Source: CAYXRS01 sp964636485
Lineage (GTDB): Bacteria > Gemmatimonadota > Gemmatimonadetes > Gemmatimonadales > Gemmatimonadaceae
Assembly: GCA_964636485.1 (NCBI GenBank)
Contig: CAZWSO010000040.1
Span: 1-18,194 of the forward strand
DNA: 18,194 nucleotides
Direction of reading: 5' to 3'
The notes under the pieces are model-generated. The model worked only from the letters and a program-made list of their open reading frames with translations. It was not told the origin of the DNA and searched no databases. Of the stretch, positions 1 to 8,139 are shown piece after piece. The position numbers and the translations under genes are program-made. Each line of letters opens with the position of its first letter. Within the stretch, counting starts at the first letter, position 1.

Positions 1-2205
1 CAGAACCAGGCCAACTTCATCCGCAACTCGGTTGCCTCGGTGCGGAACGCGGCATTGCTCGGGTCGGTCCTGGCAATGCTCGTGGTGATGGTTTTCCTCA
101 AGTCGCTGCGTAAGACCCTCATCATAGGTCTGGCGATCCCGTTTGCCGTGCTCGCGACCTTCATGCTGATGGGCCTGTTCGATCTGACGCTCAACATCAT
201 GACGCTGGGCGGTCTCGCGCTGGGCGTGGGGCTGCTGATCGACAACTCTATCGTGATGCTCGAGAACATCTTCCGCAAACGGGACGAAGGGATCGAGGAT
301 CCGGAGGAGGCAGCCCACGAGGGGGCCACGCAGGTGCAGAGCGCGGTGATCGCGTCCACGGCCACCAACCTGGCGGCTGTGGTGCCATTCCTGCTCATCA
401 GCGGGCTTGCCGCGCTCATCTTCCGCGAGCTGATCCTGACGATCTCCTTCGCCATTATGGCGTCGCTGGTCGTAGCGCTCACGCTCGTGCCCATGCTCAC
501 CGCTCAGCTCGCGAAGGTGCGCTTCACGAGTGGCGTGGGACGAGCGCGGCCCCTCGTCGCCTTCGACCAGGGGCTGAGTCGTTTGCGGGAGCGCTATCGA
601 GGCTGGGCTGCGTGGGCGGTCCGGCGCCGCGGTTGGGTGCTGGGAGGTGCCATTACGGCTTTGCTCGCGTCGTTCCTTCTCGTGCGTGGGCTCCCCTCGG
701 AGTTCCTCCCGCAGGTGGACGATGGCGGGGTGTCCGTGTTCATCGGTTTGCCGCCTGGTGTGGCGCCGGAGCAGACGAACCGGATAGCGCTGGAGATCGA
801 GCAGATGATCGCGGGCATGCCGGACGTCGAGGGGGTATTCACTACCGCAGGCGGTTTCCTGTTTGGCGGTTCGACCGCGCAACGGTCCGGGCGTGGTTCG
901 CTCGACATCCGACTGCGGCCGGCCAGACAGCGGGAGCTGACCGCCGACGAGTGGGTGCGCACCCTCCAGGCGCGGATCGACGAGCGAGGCTTTGCTGGCG
1001 CCCGTTTGTTCGTGCGTCCACCGCGGATTCGCGGCCTGCGCACCTCCACCTCCGGCGCCGATGTCGCGATCATCGTTCAGGGTGAGGATCTCGCGGATCT
1101 GCGCAGGCTCGGCGACGAGCTGGTGCTGCTCGCGCGCGATGTGCCGGGCCTCAGCCGATTCGAGATGGGCACCGACGAGGCGAGCCCACAGCTCTCCATT
1201 GCGCTCGATCGCGAACGTGCCGGTTACCTCGGCCTGAATGCCGCCACGGTGGGACAGACGCTCCGCACGGCGCTCGACGGCACCATCGCGACGCGCTACA
1301 CGGAGGGGAATCGCGAGTTCGATGTGCGTGTACGGCTGCCGCGCGAGCAGTTCACAAGCGCCGAGGATCTCGGTGCGGTCGCGCTCTTCCCGGGAGCGCG
1401 CGGTGGAGCACCGGTTCATCTGCGCGATGTGGCGGACGTGAGCACATCTCTTGGACCCACGAGCATCACGCGTGAGAACCAGACCAGGATCGTCCGGATC
1501 ACGGGCGATGTGAACGCCGCCGTCGCGCCAGTCAGCGTAGTCAACGATTCCCTGCGCGCCCGCTTTGCCGGCATCGATCTGCCGGAAGGGTTCGCCATCA
1601 TCTTTGGCGGAGAGGAGGAGGCGATTCGCGACAATAACCGCCAATTGGCGATCGTCATCCTCTTGGCAGTGTTCCTGGTGTTCGTCGTACTTGCCGTCCA
1701 GTACGAGAGTGTGGTGAACCCCTTCGTGATCATCCTCGCCATGCCGCTGGCGCTGATCGGCGTGGGCGTCGCGTTGCGGGTGACGGGCATGCCGCTGAGC
1801 GCGCCCGTGCTTCTGGGTGTAATCCTGCTTGCGGGAATTGTCGTGAACAATGCCATTCTCCTGGTGGAGTACGTGGAACAGTTCCGCGCACAACGCGGCG
1901 TTCCCATGGAAGAGGCGGTGGTCGAGGCCGGTGCCGTTCGTATGCGGCCGGTGATGATGACGACCCTCACGACCATGTTCGGCATGATGCCTCTGGCGCT
2001 GGGGCTGGGCGAGGGGTCGGAGATGATGCGCCCGCTCGCCGTAGCGGTGGTTGGCGGGCTCGGCTTCTCGGCTCTGCTCACCCTGTTCGTCGTGCCGAGC
2101 GCGTACGTCATCTTCAATCGTGGCGCGGAGAGGCTGCGCGTGTTCGTTACGGGACGTCCGGGCGAGCGAGGCGTGCCCGCGGGGGTCGAGGCCGGCGCGG
2201 ACTGA
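1..2205 (+). CDS. RND-family efflux transporter inner-membrane subunit (AcrB-like), 5'-truncated
   Basis: This is the C-terminal 734 residues of a proton-driven RND pump of the inner membrane, which would work with a periplasmic adaptor and an outer-membrane channel. The frame is open from base 1 (QNQANFIRNS...), so the gene begins outside the window; family members are about 1,030-1,050 aa, so roughly 300 residues are missing. Visible features are the TM2-TM4 block with LNIMTLGGLALGVGLLIDNS and VMLENIFRKRDEG, a large periplasmic porter region, and a second membrane block with VNNAILLVEY, VRMRPVMMTT and MMPLALGLGEG. At the TM4 proton-relay site AcrB has Asp-Asp, while this protein has Asp-Asn, as in many HAE-1 relatives. 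The position equivalent to the AcrB TM10 lysine is Asn. The C-terminus is short and poorly conserved. The substrate class (drug or metal) cannot be decided from what remains; the sequence looks more like hydrophobe/drug exporters than CusA-type metal pumps. Confidence 0.95.
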   Translation, partial: QNQANFIRNSVASVRNAALLGSVLAMLVVMVFLKSLRKTLIIGLAIPFAVLATFMLMGLFDLTLNIMTLGGLALGVGLLIDNSIVMLENIFRKRDEGIEDPEEAAHEGATQVQSAVIASTATNLAAVVPFLLISGLAALIFRELILTISFAIMASLVVALTLVPMLTAQLAKVRFTSGVGRARPLVAFDQGLSRLRERYRGWAAWAVRRRGWVLGGAITALLASFLLVRGLPSEFLPQVDDGGVSVFIGLPPGVAPEQTNRIALEIEQMIAGMPDVEGVFTTAGGFLFGGSTAQRSGRGSLDIRLRPARQRELTADEWVRTLQARIDERGFAGARLFVRPPRIRGLRTSTSGADVAIIVQGEDLADLRRLGDELVLLARDVPGLSRFEMGTDEASPQLSIALDRERAGYLGLNAATVGQTLRTALDGTIATRYTEGNREFDVRVRLPREQFTSAEDLGAVALFPGARGGAPVHLRDVADVSTSLGPTSITRENQTRIVRITGDVNAAVAPVSVVNDSLRARFAGIDLPEGFAIIFGGEEEAIRDNNRQLAIVILLAVFLVFVVLAVQYESVVNPFVIILAMPLALIGVGVALRVTGMPLSAPVLLGVILLAGIVVNNAILLVEYVEQFRAQRGVPMEEAVVEAGAVRMRPVMMTTLTTMFGMMPLALGLGEGSEMMRPLAVAVVGGLGFSALLTLFVVPSAYVIFNRGAERLRVFVTGRPGERGVPAGVEAGAD

Positions 2206-2249
2206 CAGGCAGGTGACGGGTGGCTCGTTCCTGGTGGTTCAGAACTCGC

Positions 2250-2285
2250 GTTCGGGATACCCCGGGCACGCTCCCGGCACCGAAC
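2250..2285 (+). promoter_or_regulatory. Nested inverted repeat just upstream of the permease start
   Basis: GTTCGG (2250-2255) pairs with CCGAAC (2280-2285), enclosing an inner CCGGG (2262-2266)/CCCGG (2273-2277) hairpin with a 6-base loop. The structure ends 5 bases before the ATG at 2291, where a ribosome binding site would be expected, and no clear Shine-Dalgarno is visible there. It could terminate the pump transcript or mask the permease start. There is no T-tract, so a classical terminator is unlikely. Confidence 0.25.
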
Positions 2286-2290
2286 ACGTG

Positions 2291-3676
2291 ATGACCAGCT
2301 CCGCACCACACCCCCAGCCTTCGTTGCGCACTGTCGATGCCGTGGCGGTGATCGTCGGCATTGTGGTGGGGGCTGGCATCTTCCGGTCCCCTCAAATCGT
2401 TGCCGAGAACACCGGCTCGACACCGCTCTTCCTCGGCGCATGGCTGCTGGGCGGCCTCGTGTCGTTGATCGGCGCGCTGTGCTACGCCGAGCTCACGACG
2501 GCCTACCCGAGCGCTGGCGGAGAATACCACTTTCTGCGACGAGCTTTCGGACGGGGAACGAGCTTTATGTTCGCATGGTCGCGCGCCGTCGTGATCCAGA
2601 CGGGCTCGATCGCTTTGCTGGCGTACGTTTTCGCGGACTACGCCGCCGAGCTGCTCGCCGGGCGCATGGGGGGAGGGGCGGGGACCGTTCCGACCGCTGT
2701 ACTAGCGGCCGGTGCCGTGGTTCTGTTGACCGGGCTGAATGCGGCCGGAATTCGCCATGGGCGTCGCGCGCAGAACACTCTCACCATCGTGCAAGTGGTC
2801 GGCTTGCTGGCCGTGATCGCGGCAGGCGCCTGGCTGGCGATCACGGGTGTGCCCGCGGCCTCGGCACCGGCAGTGCCGGTGGAGCCGCGAGGTCTGGGAC
2901 CCCTAGGCCTCGCCATGGTTTTCGTGCTGCTCACCTACGGTGGCTGGAACGAGGCGGCCTACCTGTCGGCGGAAGTGCGCGGCGGTGAGCGCGGACGCGC
3001 GATGATGCGCGCGCTGCTGGCCGGAATCGCCGTGATCACTGCGCTGTACCTGCTCGCCAACCTCGCTTACGTTCGCGCGCTCGGCATGGACGGCGTGGCT
3101 GGAACGCCGGTAGTCGCGGCAGCGCTGCTGCGTACCGCGGTGGGAGAGTGGGGCGCGGCGCTGCTCAGCATCATCGTCGCCATTTCGGCGCTTTGCTCGG
3201 CGAACGCGACGATTTTGACTGGCGCGCGAAGCAACTACGCGCTTGGTACGGATTTCACCGCGTTGCGCATGCTCGGCGCGTGGAGTGCGCGTGGTGGCAC
3301 TCCAGTGAATGCTTTGTTAGTGCAGTGTGCCATTGCGCTGCTGCTCGTGGTGTTCGGCGGCTTAGCGCGCCACGGATTCGAGGCGATGGTGGCTTACACT
3401 GCCCCCGTGTTCTGGTTCTTTCTGGCGCTGGTTGGGGCGTCGGTGATCGTGCTGAGACGTCGCGATCCGAATCGGCCACGTCCCTTCCGGATACCGCTGT
3501 ATCCGATCACGCCACTTTTTTTTATGGCCGTGGCGGTGCTCATGATGTACTCCAGCCTTCGCTATGCCGGCGCCGGTGCGGTGCTGGGAGTGATCGTCAT
3601 GATGCTGGGACTTCCATTACTGCTCGTCGCGGGCGGGCCCGCCTCGACCGAGGCGCGGCGCTCGTCCGCGGCCTGA
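2291..3676 (+). CDS. APC-superfamily amino acid permease
   Basis: This 461-aa inner-membrane transporter probably exchanges or imports amino acids or related amines. TM1 carries the APC signature VGIVVGAGIF (substrate-binding unwound segment), followed by AELTTAYPSAGGEYHFLRRA in the TM2/TM3 region. About twelve hydrophobic segments follow. The cytoplasmic loop RRRDPNRPRPFRIPLYPITP before the last helices is typical of LAT/APC permeases. The frame is open far upstream, overlapping the RND gene, but homology-like sequence begins only near residue 12 after the ATG at 2291; the upstream part translates to Ser/Arg-rich nonsense, so ATG 2291 is chosen (GTG 2288 is the neighbouring alternative). It lies 85 bases after the RND stop and 15 bases before the methyltransferase, so it is probably cotranscribed with the latter. 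The substrate cannot be assigned from sequence alone. Confidence 0.92.
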   Translation: MTSSAPHPQPSLRTVDAVAVIVGIVVGAGIFRSPQIVAENTGSTPLFLGAWLLGGLVSLIGALCYAELTTAYPSAGGEYHFLRRAFGRGTSFMFAWSRAVVIQTGSIALLAYVFADYAAELLAGRMGGGAGTVPTAVLAAGAVVLLTGLNAAGIRHGRRAQNTLTIVQVVGLLAVIAAGAWLAITGVPAASAPAVPVEPRGLGPLGLAMVFVLLTYGGWNEAAYLSAEVRGGERGRAMMRALLAGIAVITALYLLANLAYVRALGMDGVAGTPVVAAALLRTAVGEWGAALLSIIVAISALCSANATILTGARSNYALGTDFTALRMLGAWSARGGTPVNALLVQCAIALLLVVFGGLARHGFEAMVAYTAPVFWFFLALVGASVIVLRRRDPNRPRPFRIPLYPITPLFFMAVAVLMMYSSLRYAGAGAVLGVIVMMLGLPLLLVAGGPASTEARRSSAA

Positions 3677-3691
3677 TCAGGAGGAGATACT

Positions 3692-4522
3692 GTGCGCAGA
3701 GTCGTGAGAAGACTGGCGGTGTCGCTGCCAGCGGTGTCATACGTGATCGCCGTGCCGGCGCTCGAGGCGCAGCGGGCGCTCGACGTTCCTTACGTCCCTA
3801 CGCCGCATGAGGTCGTGCGAGAAATGCTGGAGGTAGCGGGAGTGGACTCCACCGATGTGCTATATGATCTCGGCAGCGGCGATGGCAGGATAGTGGTGGC
3901 GGCCGCGCGTGATCGCGGTGCACGCGGACTTGGTGTGGACCTCAACCCGGAGCGGGTGTCGGAGGGAATCAGAAATGCACGCCGCGCCGGCGTGGAGGAT
4001 CGCACGGAGTTCCGCCAGGGAGATCTCTTCGAGCTCGATCTGTCGCCCGCGTCGGTAGTGACGCTCTATCTGCTTACGGACGTGAACCGCCGTCTCCGAC
4101 CACAGCTGTTCGAGCAGCTTCGTCCGGGAACGCGCGTGGTGTCACACGCCTTCGATATGGGCGACTGGGAGCCGGACTCGACCTTCTTCGTGCCATACAA
4201 TAGCGCCCACGCGCGGGTGTACTACTGGATCATTCCGGCGGAGGTACAGGGACGCTGGGCGCTCACTGTGGGAGCGAGCGCGACGATTCCCCTGCGCCTC
4301 GAACAGCGATATCAAATGGTCGAGGGGCATTGTGAGGGGCAGCGGGAGGGTGTGGTGGTGACGGGGCGCCTGGCGGGCGAGGAGATCACACTCACGCTCG
4401 TGCGTCGGCAGAGTGGGCGGGAGCGGCAGCAGCGGCTTCGGGGGCGAGTGCGGGGGGACGCTATGGAGGGGACTGTCGACGGCACCGGAGAGCGATGGGA
4501 GGCGCGCTTGACCGGACGCTGA
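3692..4522 (+). CDS. Exported class I SAM-dependent methyltransferase (FAM173-like)
   Basis: This 276-aa protein has three parts. Residues 1-26 look like a Sec signal peptide: basic MRRVVRR, a hydrophobic core, and LEA|Q as likely cleavage site. Residues about 35-160 form a Rossmann methyltransferase with motif I DLGSGDG (59-65), an acidic residue D83 in GVDLNP for the SAM ribose, RQGDLFELD, and LYLLTDVNRRLRPQL. The VPTP opening and the TLYLL...PGTRVVSH pattern recall the FAM173 protein-lysine methyltransferase group (family resemblance recalled, not searched). Residues about 175-276 are a beta-rich tail of unknown role (RWALTVG, VVVTGRLAGEE, RVRGDAMEGTVDG). It starts with GTG, preceded by a strong AGGAGGAG at 3679-3686. 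The 15-base gap after the permease suggests an operon. The substrate is unknown. A signal peptide on a SAM-dependent enzyme is odd and could instead be a membrane anchor. Confidence 0.85.
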   Translation: MRRVVRRLAVSLPAVSYVIAVPALEAQRALDVPYVPTPHEVVREMLEVAGVDSTDVLYDLGSGDGRIVVAAARDRGARGLGVDLNPERVSEGIRNARRAGVEDRTEFRQGDLFELDLSPASVVTLYLLTDVNRRLRPQLFEQLRPGTRVVSHAFDMGDWEPDSTFFVPYNSAHARVYYWIIPAEVQGRWALTVGASATIPLRLEQRYQMVEGHCEGQREGVVVTGRLAGEEITLTLVRRQSGRERQQRLRGRVRGDAMEGTVDGTGERWEARLTGR

Positions 4523-4529
4523 TAGAAGA

Positions 4530-4540
4530 ACCCTAAGGGT
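4530..4540. promoter_or_regulatory. CCC/GGG dyad upstream of first stress-protein gene
   Basis: ACCCTAAGGGT is a perfect 11-base dyad with one central base. It lies just after the methyltransferase stop and is centred about 78 bases before the universal stress protein start at 4613. A similar dyad sits at nearly the same distance before the third stress-protein gene (16776-16784), so it is a candidate operator. It is short and unproven. Confidence 0.25.
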
Positions 4541-4612
4541 CAGGCGATTGCCGATGGCGAAGGAGGCGGTATCGGGATAGCTTCTGCGTACTTCACTTTC
4601 TCCCCGGACGGC

Positions 4613-5497
4613 ATGCGCATCAGAACTGTTGTCGTGGGACTCGATTTCACCGGGCCCTCGGTTGACGCGGTCGCCTGGACGGCGCGGCATTTCGCCCCGG
4701 AGGCGCGCCTCCTCGTCGTCCACTGCATCCGCGTTCCCGAACCGCCACGATTCATGCAGGGCCGGTTCCCATCCAGCGAGGAGCTCGTTGCTACCGCGCG
4801 CCGGGGCGCCGATGACCGCTTGCGAGAAACGATCGGCGCGCTGGCCCCGGAACGCGCCGAGGTCATCGTCCGCGAAGGTGAGCCTGCCGATCAGATCGAG
4901 GCCGTGGCCGCGGAGCGCGGCGCGGACGTGGTCGTAGTCGGGCCCCACCACGACCGCACGGGGGTGTGGCGGCTCATCGGCGGTACGGCGCAGCGAATTG
5001 CGCGCCGTTCGCCGGTCCCGGTGTTGGTAGCGCGCGGGCTGCCGGAGCACGCTCCCAGCCACATCCTCGTGCCGGTGGATGACTCGGAGCTTACCGAGCC
5101 CGTACTGAGGTGGGCCGTTGCTTTGGCACGTCGTTACGAGGCGCGGTTGACCGCCGTGCACGTAGTCGGCGACTCCCTGATGGGCGCAATACGGATTGGC
5201 GGGACAGAGACGGAGATCCGCAACGCCTCCGCCAGTCTCCTGGAATCTGCCGACGTCTGGCTTCGGAAGCGTCTCGCGGCGGTAGACGCCCCGGCGGGGG
5301 ACGTCCAGCGGCGCGTCCCTGTGGGTGACGCGGCGCATGAGATTCTCTCGCTTGCGCAGGCGGAGGGCGCCGACCTGATCGTAATGGGACGCAGCGGCAC
5401 CGGCCGCGTTGGTGAGCTCATTCTCGGCAGTGTTGCGAACTCGGTGCTGCGCAACGGCAGCGGACCACTGCTTCTGGTAGGGAACGAGCGCGTCTGA
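4613..5497 (+). CDS. Universal stress protein, tandem UspA domains (first paralogue)
   Basis: This 294-aa cytoplasmic protein consists of two UspA folds. Domain 1 (about 3-142) opens with IRTVVVGLDF and ends PVPVLVA; domain 2 (about 148-290) opens with ILVPVDDSE. Domain 2 carries the nucleotide-binding loop G259-x2-G262-x9-G272-S273 intact (GRSGTGRVGELILGS). Domain 1 is degenerate at the same place (G110-P-H-H...G123-G-T), losing the second glycine, so probably only one domain binds ATP. The closest relative in the window is the third stress protein (16856-17782), which shares the GPH variant at residue 110 and the PPRF/PPRV...EELV/EELA stretch. It starts at ATG 4613, where the UspA beta-1 strand follows immediately; no strong Shine-Dalgarno is seen. 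The phosphate transporter gene starts 9 bases downstream, suggesting cotranscription. Likely role: stress or low-energy response; the precise function is unknown. Confidence 0.93.
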   Translation: MRIRTVVVGLDFTGPSVDAVAWTARHFAPEARLLVVHCIRVPEPPRFMQGRFPSSEELVATARRGADDRLRETIGALAPERAEVIVREGEPADQIEAVAAERGADVVVVGPHHDRTGVWRLIGGTAQRIARRSPVPVLVARGLPEHAPSHILVPVDDSELTEPVLRWAVALARRYEARLTAVHVVGDSLMGAIRIGGTETEIRNASASLLESADVWLRKRLAAVDAPAGDVQRRVPVGDAAHEILSLAQAEGADLIVMGRSGTGRVGELILGSVANSVLRNGSGPLLLVGNERV

Positions 5498-5506
5498 GTC
5501 GAAACC

Positions 5507-7162
5507 ATGACGATGCTCTCCACCCTGATCGGAGGCATCGGCCTGTTCCTCCTCGGGATGATCCTCCTCACCGAGGGGCTGAAGTCTGCCGCGGGACACG
5601 CGCTCCGGGGTGTGCTCGAGCGCCTGACGGGAGGGCCGCTCAAGGCGTTCTTTTCAGGTGCGGTCGTAGCCGCGGTAGTGCAATCGTCTAGCGCCACCAT
5701 GCTGTCGACGATCGGTTTCGTGAGCGCTGGCCTGCTCTCGTTTCCGCAGGGCGTGGGCGTCATTCTTGGCGCAAACGTGGGCACCACCAGCACCGGCTGG
5801 CTCGTCTCCGTGCTCGGCCTCAGGATGAACATTGGCGCGCTGGCGCTGCCGTTGATTGGCGTCGGCGCGCTGATGCGTCTGCTCTCTTCAGGTCGGCGCG
5901 CACACCTCGGCATCGCGCTTGCCGGCTTCGGCCTGATCTTCGTTGGTGTGGACACACTTCAGGCGGGGATGGCGGAGCTCGCGACGAGGGTGGATCCCGG
6001 TCGCTTTCAGGCGCACGATCTTGGCGGACGACTGCTGCTGGTGGCGGTGGGAATGGTGATGACGGTCGTCATGCAGTCCTCCAGTGCAGCGGTGGCGGCG
6101 ACCCTCACTGCGCTCCATGCAGGTGCGCTGCGCATGGAGGATGCGGCGGTGCTGGTCATCGGCCAAAATGTGGGAACCACGGTAAAAGCGGCGCTCGCGG
6201 CGATCGGAGCTTCTACGCCGGCGCGGCGCACCGCTGTGGCGCACATCGTCTTCAACGTGCTGACAGCAGCCATTGCCTTCCTGTTCCTTCCCCTATTCCT
6301 CCAATTCGCGCGACTCGTCGCAGGCATGGTTCCCGGGAATGCCGACGCAACGGGAATCGCCGCCTTCCATACAGCCTTCAACATCCTTGGTGTCGCGCTG
6401 CTTCTGCCTTTCGTGACTCCATTCTCGAGAATGATCGTACGGCTCGTCCCCGAGAGCGGGCCAGAGCTCACGCGTTATCTCGATGCGTCGGTCGCGAGCG
6501 TAGCACCAGTGGCAGTAGAATCGGCGCGGCTGACCTCAGTACGCGTGGCACTGCTTCTCGCGCACACCGTGGATCGGCTGCTCGATCAGTCGCGGTCGCC
6601 GCGTGGGCTGGAGGAGGTCTCCCAGCGATCACTGGATGCGCTGGCGCAAACGCGGAGCTTCCTGCGTGGAGTGCGGTCGGGGGATGACACAGGTCCGGAT
6701 CGTGATCGACACCTCAGCGTGCTCCATGCTGTGGATCACCTGGAGAGTCTTGCGAACGCCATTGTTATGGAAGATCAGGCGTTTGCGCGTGTGGTGCGGC
6801 TGGAACTGGGTGAGACCACGGACGAGCTGCGTGAGGGACTGCGGACCTTTGGTGACTGGGCCGAGCGCCAGGATCTCGAGGCGCCCGTCGAGACGCTTGC
6901 CGCTATTTCGGCGCGCATCGCCGAGCTGCGCCGATCCCGGCGACCGCTCGTGATGGAGCGGACAGCCGCTGGTGAGCTCGACCCCGATGAAGCGCTCGCG
7001 TACCTCGATGCCATTCGACGAGTGGACCGAATCGGCTATCACATCTGGCGCGCCGCGCACCATCTCTGGCTCGCCTCCCGTGGAGTTGCTCTGCCGCCGG
7101 GGAAGGGGAGTGTGAAAGCGGAAGGCTGGTCGGACGTGCCGTCGCGAGGAGCGGACACTTAG
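5507..7162 (+). CDS. Na+/phosphate cotransporter family protein with PhoU-like tail
   Basis: This 551-aa protein is an inner-membrane Na+/Pi symporter of the NptA/SLC34-like type (Na_Pi_cotrans). The family's two inverted repeats are clear: QSSSATM (59-65) with GANVGTTSTG (88-97), and QSSSAAV (190-196) with GQNVGTTVKA (219-228). The QSSS and NVGTT motifs form the substrate and sodium site. About eight to nine hydrophobic segments run to about residue 312. Residues about 335-540 are helical and charged, as in the PhoU-like domain fused to many bacterial members, and could control transport by phosphate status. It starts 9 bases after the stress protein stop, so the two are probably one transcription unit. 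ATG 5507 and ATG 5513 are both possible starts. Some family members may export rather than import phosphate; direction cannot be told here. Confidence 0.94.
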   Translation: MTMLSTLIGGIGLFLLGMILLTEGLKSAAGHALRGVLERLTGGPLKAFFSGAVVAAVVQSSSATMLSTIGFVSAGLLSFPQGVGVILGANVGTTSTGWLVSVLGLRMNIGALALPLIGVGALMRLLSSGRRAHLGIALAGFGLIFVGVDTLQAGMAELATRVDPGRFQAHDLGGRLLLVAVGMVMTVVMQSSSAAVAATLTALHAGALRMEDAAVLVIGQNVGTTVKAALAAIGASTPARRTAVAHIVFNVLTAAIAFLFLPLFLQFARLVAGMVPGNADATGIAAFHTAFNILGVALLLPFVTPFSRMIVRLVPESGPELTRYLDASVASVAPVAVESARLTSVRVALLLAHTVDRLLDQSRSPRGLEEVSQRSLDALAQTRSFLRGVRSGDDTGPDRDRHLSVLHAVDHLESLANAIVMEDQAFARVVRLELGETTDELREGLRTFGDWAERQDLEAPVETLAAISARIAELRRSRRPLVMERTAAGELDPDEALAYLDAIRRVDRIGYHIWRAAHHLWLASRGVALPPGKGSVKAEGWSDVPSRGADT

Positions 7163-7489
7163 CCCCCGCGCCTGGCCGACGCAGTGCAGCGCCTCCACAA
7201 GAAAGGATTCCACCCCGGAGCACACGGAGCTCATGGAGAGTGCTCCTGGCGAGCACCGCGCGTCGTCCGTGCCTCTCCGTGCGAAATCAGGCCCTGCCGA
7301 TAAGCTGTGGCGCGTCGATAGTGGGACGCCTTCACCGGGCGAGGGAATCCCCGACGCCAATGACCGGGAGGCGCGGACAGACTTCCGCGGCTGCTCCGGC
7401 TATTGTGCGGGTGACTTGCAGGCGCTTCGCGAAAGCTTCCGCGGCTGCAAGCGGTTCCACACCGATCACGCGGCTGCCCGGGAGGGCCC
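7163..7489. other. 327-base intergenic region without a convincing gene
   Basis: No coding frame here has recognisable protein sequence; short frames (for example from 7233 and 7240 on +) run out of frame into the CBS gene and read as Arg/Ser-rich noise. Visible structures: GGAGCAC (7217-7223) can pair with GTGCTCC (7240-7246), and the latter can alternatively pair with GAGCAC (7251-7256), giving mutually exclusive hairpins. A 13-base direct repeat CTTCCGCGGCTGC occurs at 7382-7394 and 7436-7448. GGGAATCCCC lies at 7343-7352. The region probably holds the promoter and leader of the CBS gene and perhaps the end of the transporter transcript. Confidence 0.4.
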
Positions 7490-8050
7490 ATGCTCAAAGT
7501 TCGCGACATCATGACACGGGATGTGCTCACCTTTTCCCCCGGTGTGACGCTGCGGGAGGCCGCGGAGCTGCTGACCGAGCGGCACGTGAGTGGCGCTCCC
7601 GTGGTGGCGGGGCAACGACTGGTGGGCGTGGTTTCCACCTCGGACATACTCCAGGTCGCGGCCGAGCGCGAGGTCGACATCGAGCGCGAGAGCGATGATG
7701 ACTGGGCGGCCGAGGCCGAGCGGGATGATGGGCCCGTCGGCTTCTTCGAGATCCGCGATGAGGATGGCGATGCGGATCTCACAGAGCTGCTCGAGATCGT
7801 GCGCGAGGGGAGGCGCGATGGCCTCGATGAACGATTGGTGGAGGATGTGATGACGCCTTCGTTGTTCGCCATGCCATCGTCCAGCGACGTGCCAGCGGTG
7901 GCAGATTACATGCGCCGCACGGGCGTTCACCGGATTCTCATCGTCGATGACGGTCAGCTGGTGGGGATCGTGAGCACGATGGACATCGTGCGGGCGGTGG
8001 CCGACCACAAGCTGGAGGTGCGGCGGCTGGTGTTCGAGCGGGAGCTCTAG
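7490..8050 (+). CDS. Two-CBS-domain protein
   Basis: This is a 186-aa cytoplasmic protein. CBS motif 1 (about 1-60) begins VRDIMTRDVLTFSPGVTLRE and contains HVSGAPVV and LVGVVSTSDIL. CBS motif 2 (about 118-175) begins VEDVMTPSLFAMPSS and contains VHRILIVDDGQLVGIVSTMD. A long acidic linker (residues 61-115, many Asp/Glu) separates them. CBS pairs typically sense adenine nucleotides or SAM; stand-alone forms of this size include mycobacterial Hrp1 (Rv2626c), a hypoxia-induced protein, though Hrp1 is shorter and lacks so long a linker. ATG 7490 has a GGGAGGG just upstream (about 7480-7486). The gene stands alone with long gaps either side and ends 23 bases before a strong inverted repeat. Its binding ligand and partner are unknown. 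Confidence 0.93.
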   Translation: MLKVRDIMTRDVLTFSPGVTLREAAELLTERHVSGAPVVAGQRLVGVVSTSDILQVAAEREVDIERESDDDWAAEAERDDGPVGFFEIRDEDGDADLTELLEIVREGRRDGLDERLVEDVMTPSLFAMPSSSDVPAVADYMRRTGVHRILIVDDGQLVGIVSTMDIVRAVADHKLEVRRLVFEREL

Positions 8051-8073
8051 CCAGCACCGGAAGTAGCGGCGTC

Positions 8074-8116
8074 GGGTGTCAGGTGTCGGGTTGCTGGATC
8101 CCGACGCCTGACACCC
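8074..8116. terminator. 17-bp inverted repeat, probable bidirectional terminator or REP-like element
   Basis: The left arm GGGTGTCAGGTGTCGGG (8074-8090) and right arm CCCGACGCCTGACACCC (8100-8116) are complementary at 16 of 17 positions. The one mismatch would be a G-U pair in RNA. The loop is 9 bases. It lies between the convergent CBS gene (ends 8050) and oxidase subunit I (ends 8140), where a shared terminator is expected. There is no U-tract on either side, and the repeated GGTGTC / GGTGTCGGG composition suggests it may belong to a dispersed genomic repeat family. Confidence 0.7.
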
Positions 8117-8139
8117 GTTGCTCACGCCCATGTCGATCC

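Noticed and set aside
2051..2290. N-terminal extension of the permease frame overlapping the RND gene
   Set aside because: The frame is open but reads as Ser/Arg-rich out-of-frame translation of the RND gene; permease-like sequence starts after ATG 2291.
4142..5599. A 485-codon open frame on the minus strand
   Set aside because: It lies opposite the methyltransferase and first stress-protein genes, is rich in Arg/His/Pro, and has no recognisable domain; a GC-rich antisense shadow.
7233..7514. Small + strand frame of 93 codons upstream of the CBS gene
   Set aside because: No hydrophobic core, domain or good ribosome site, and it overlaps the CBS start out of frame.
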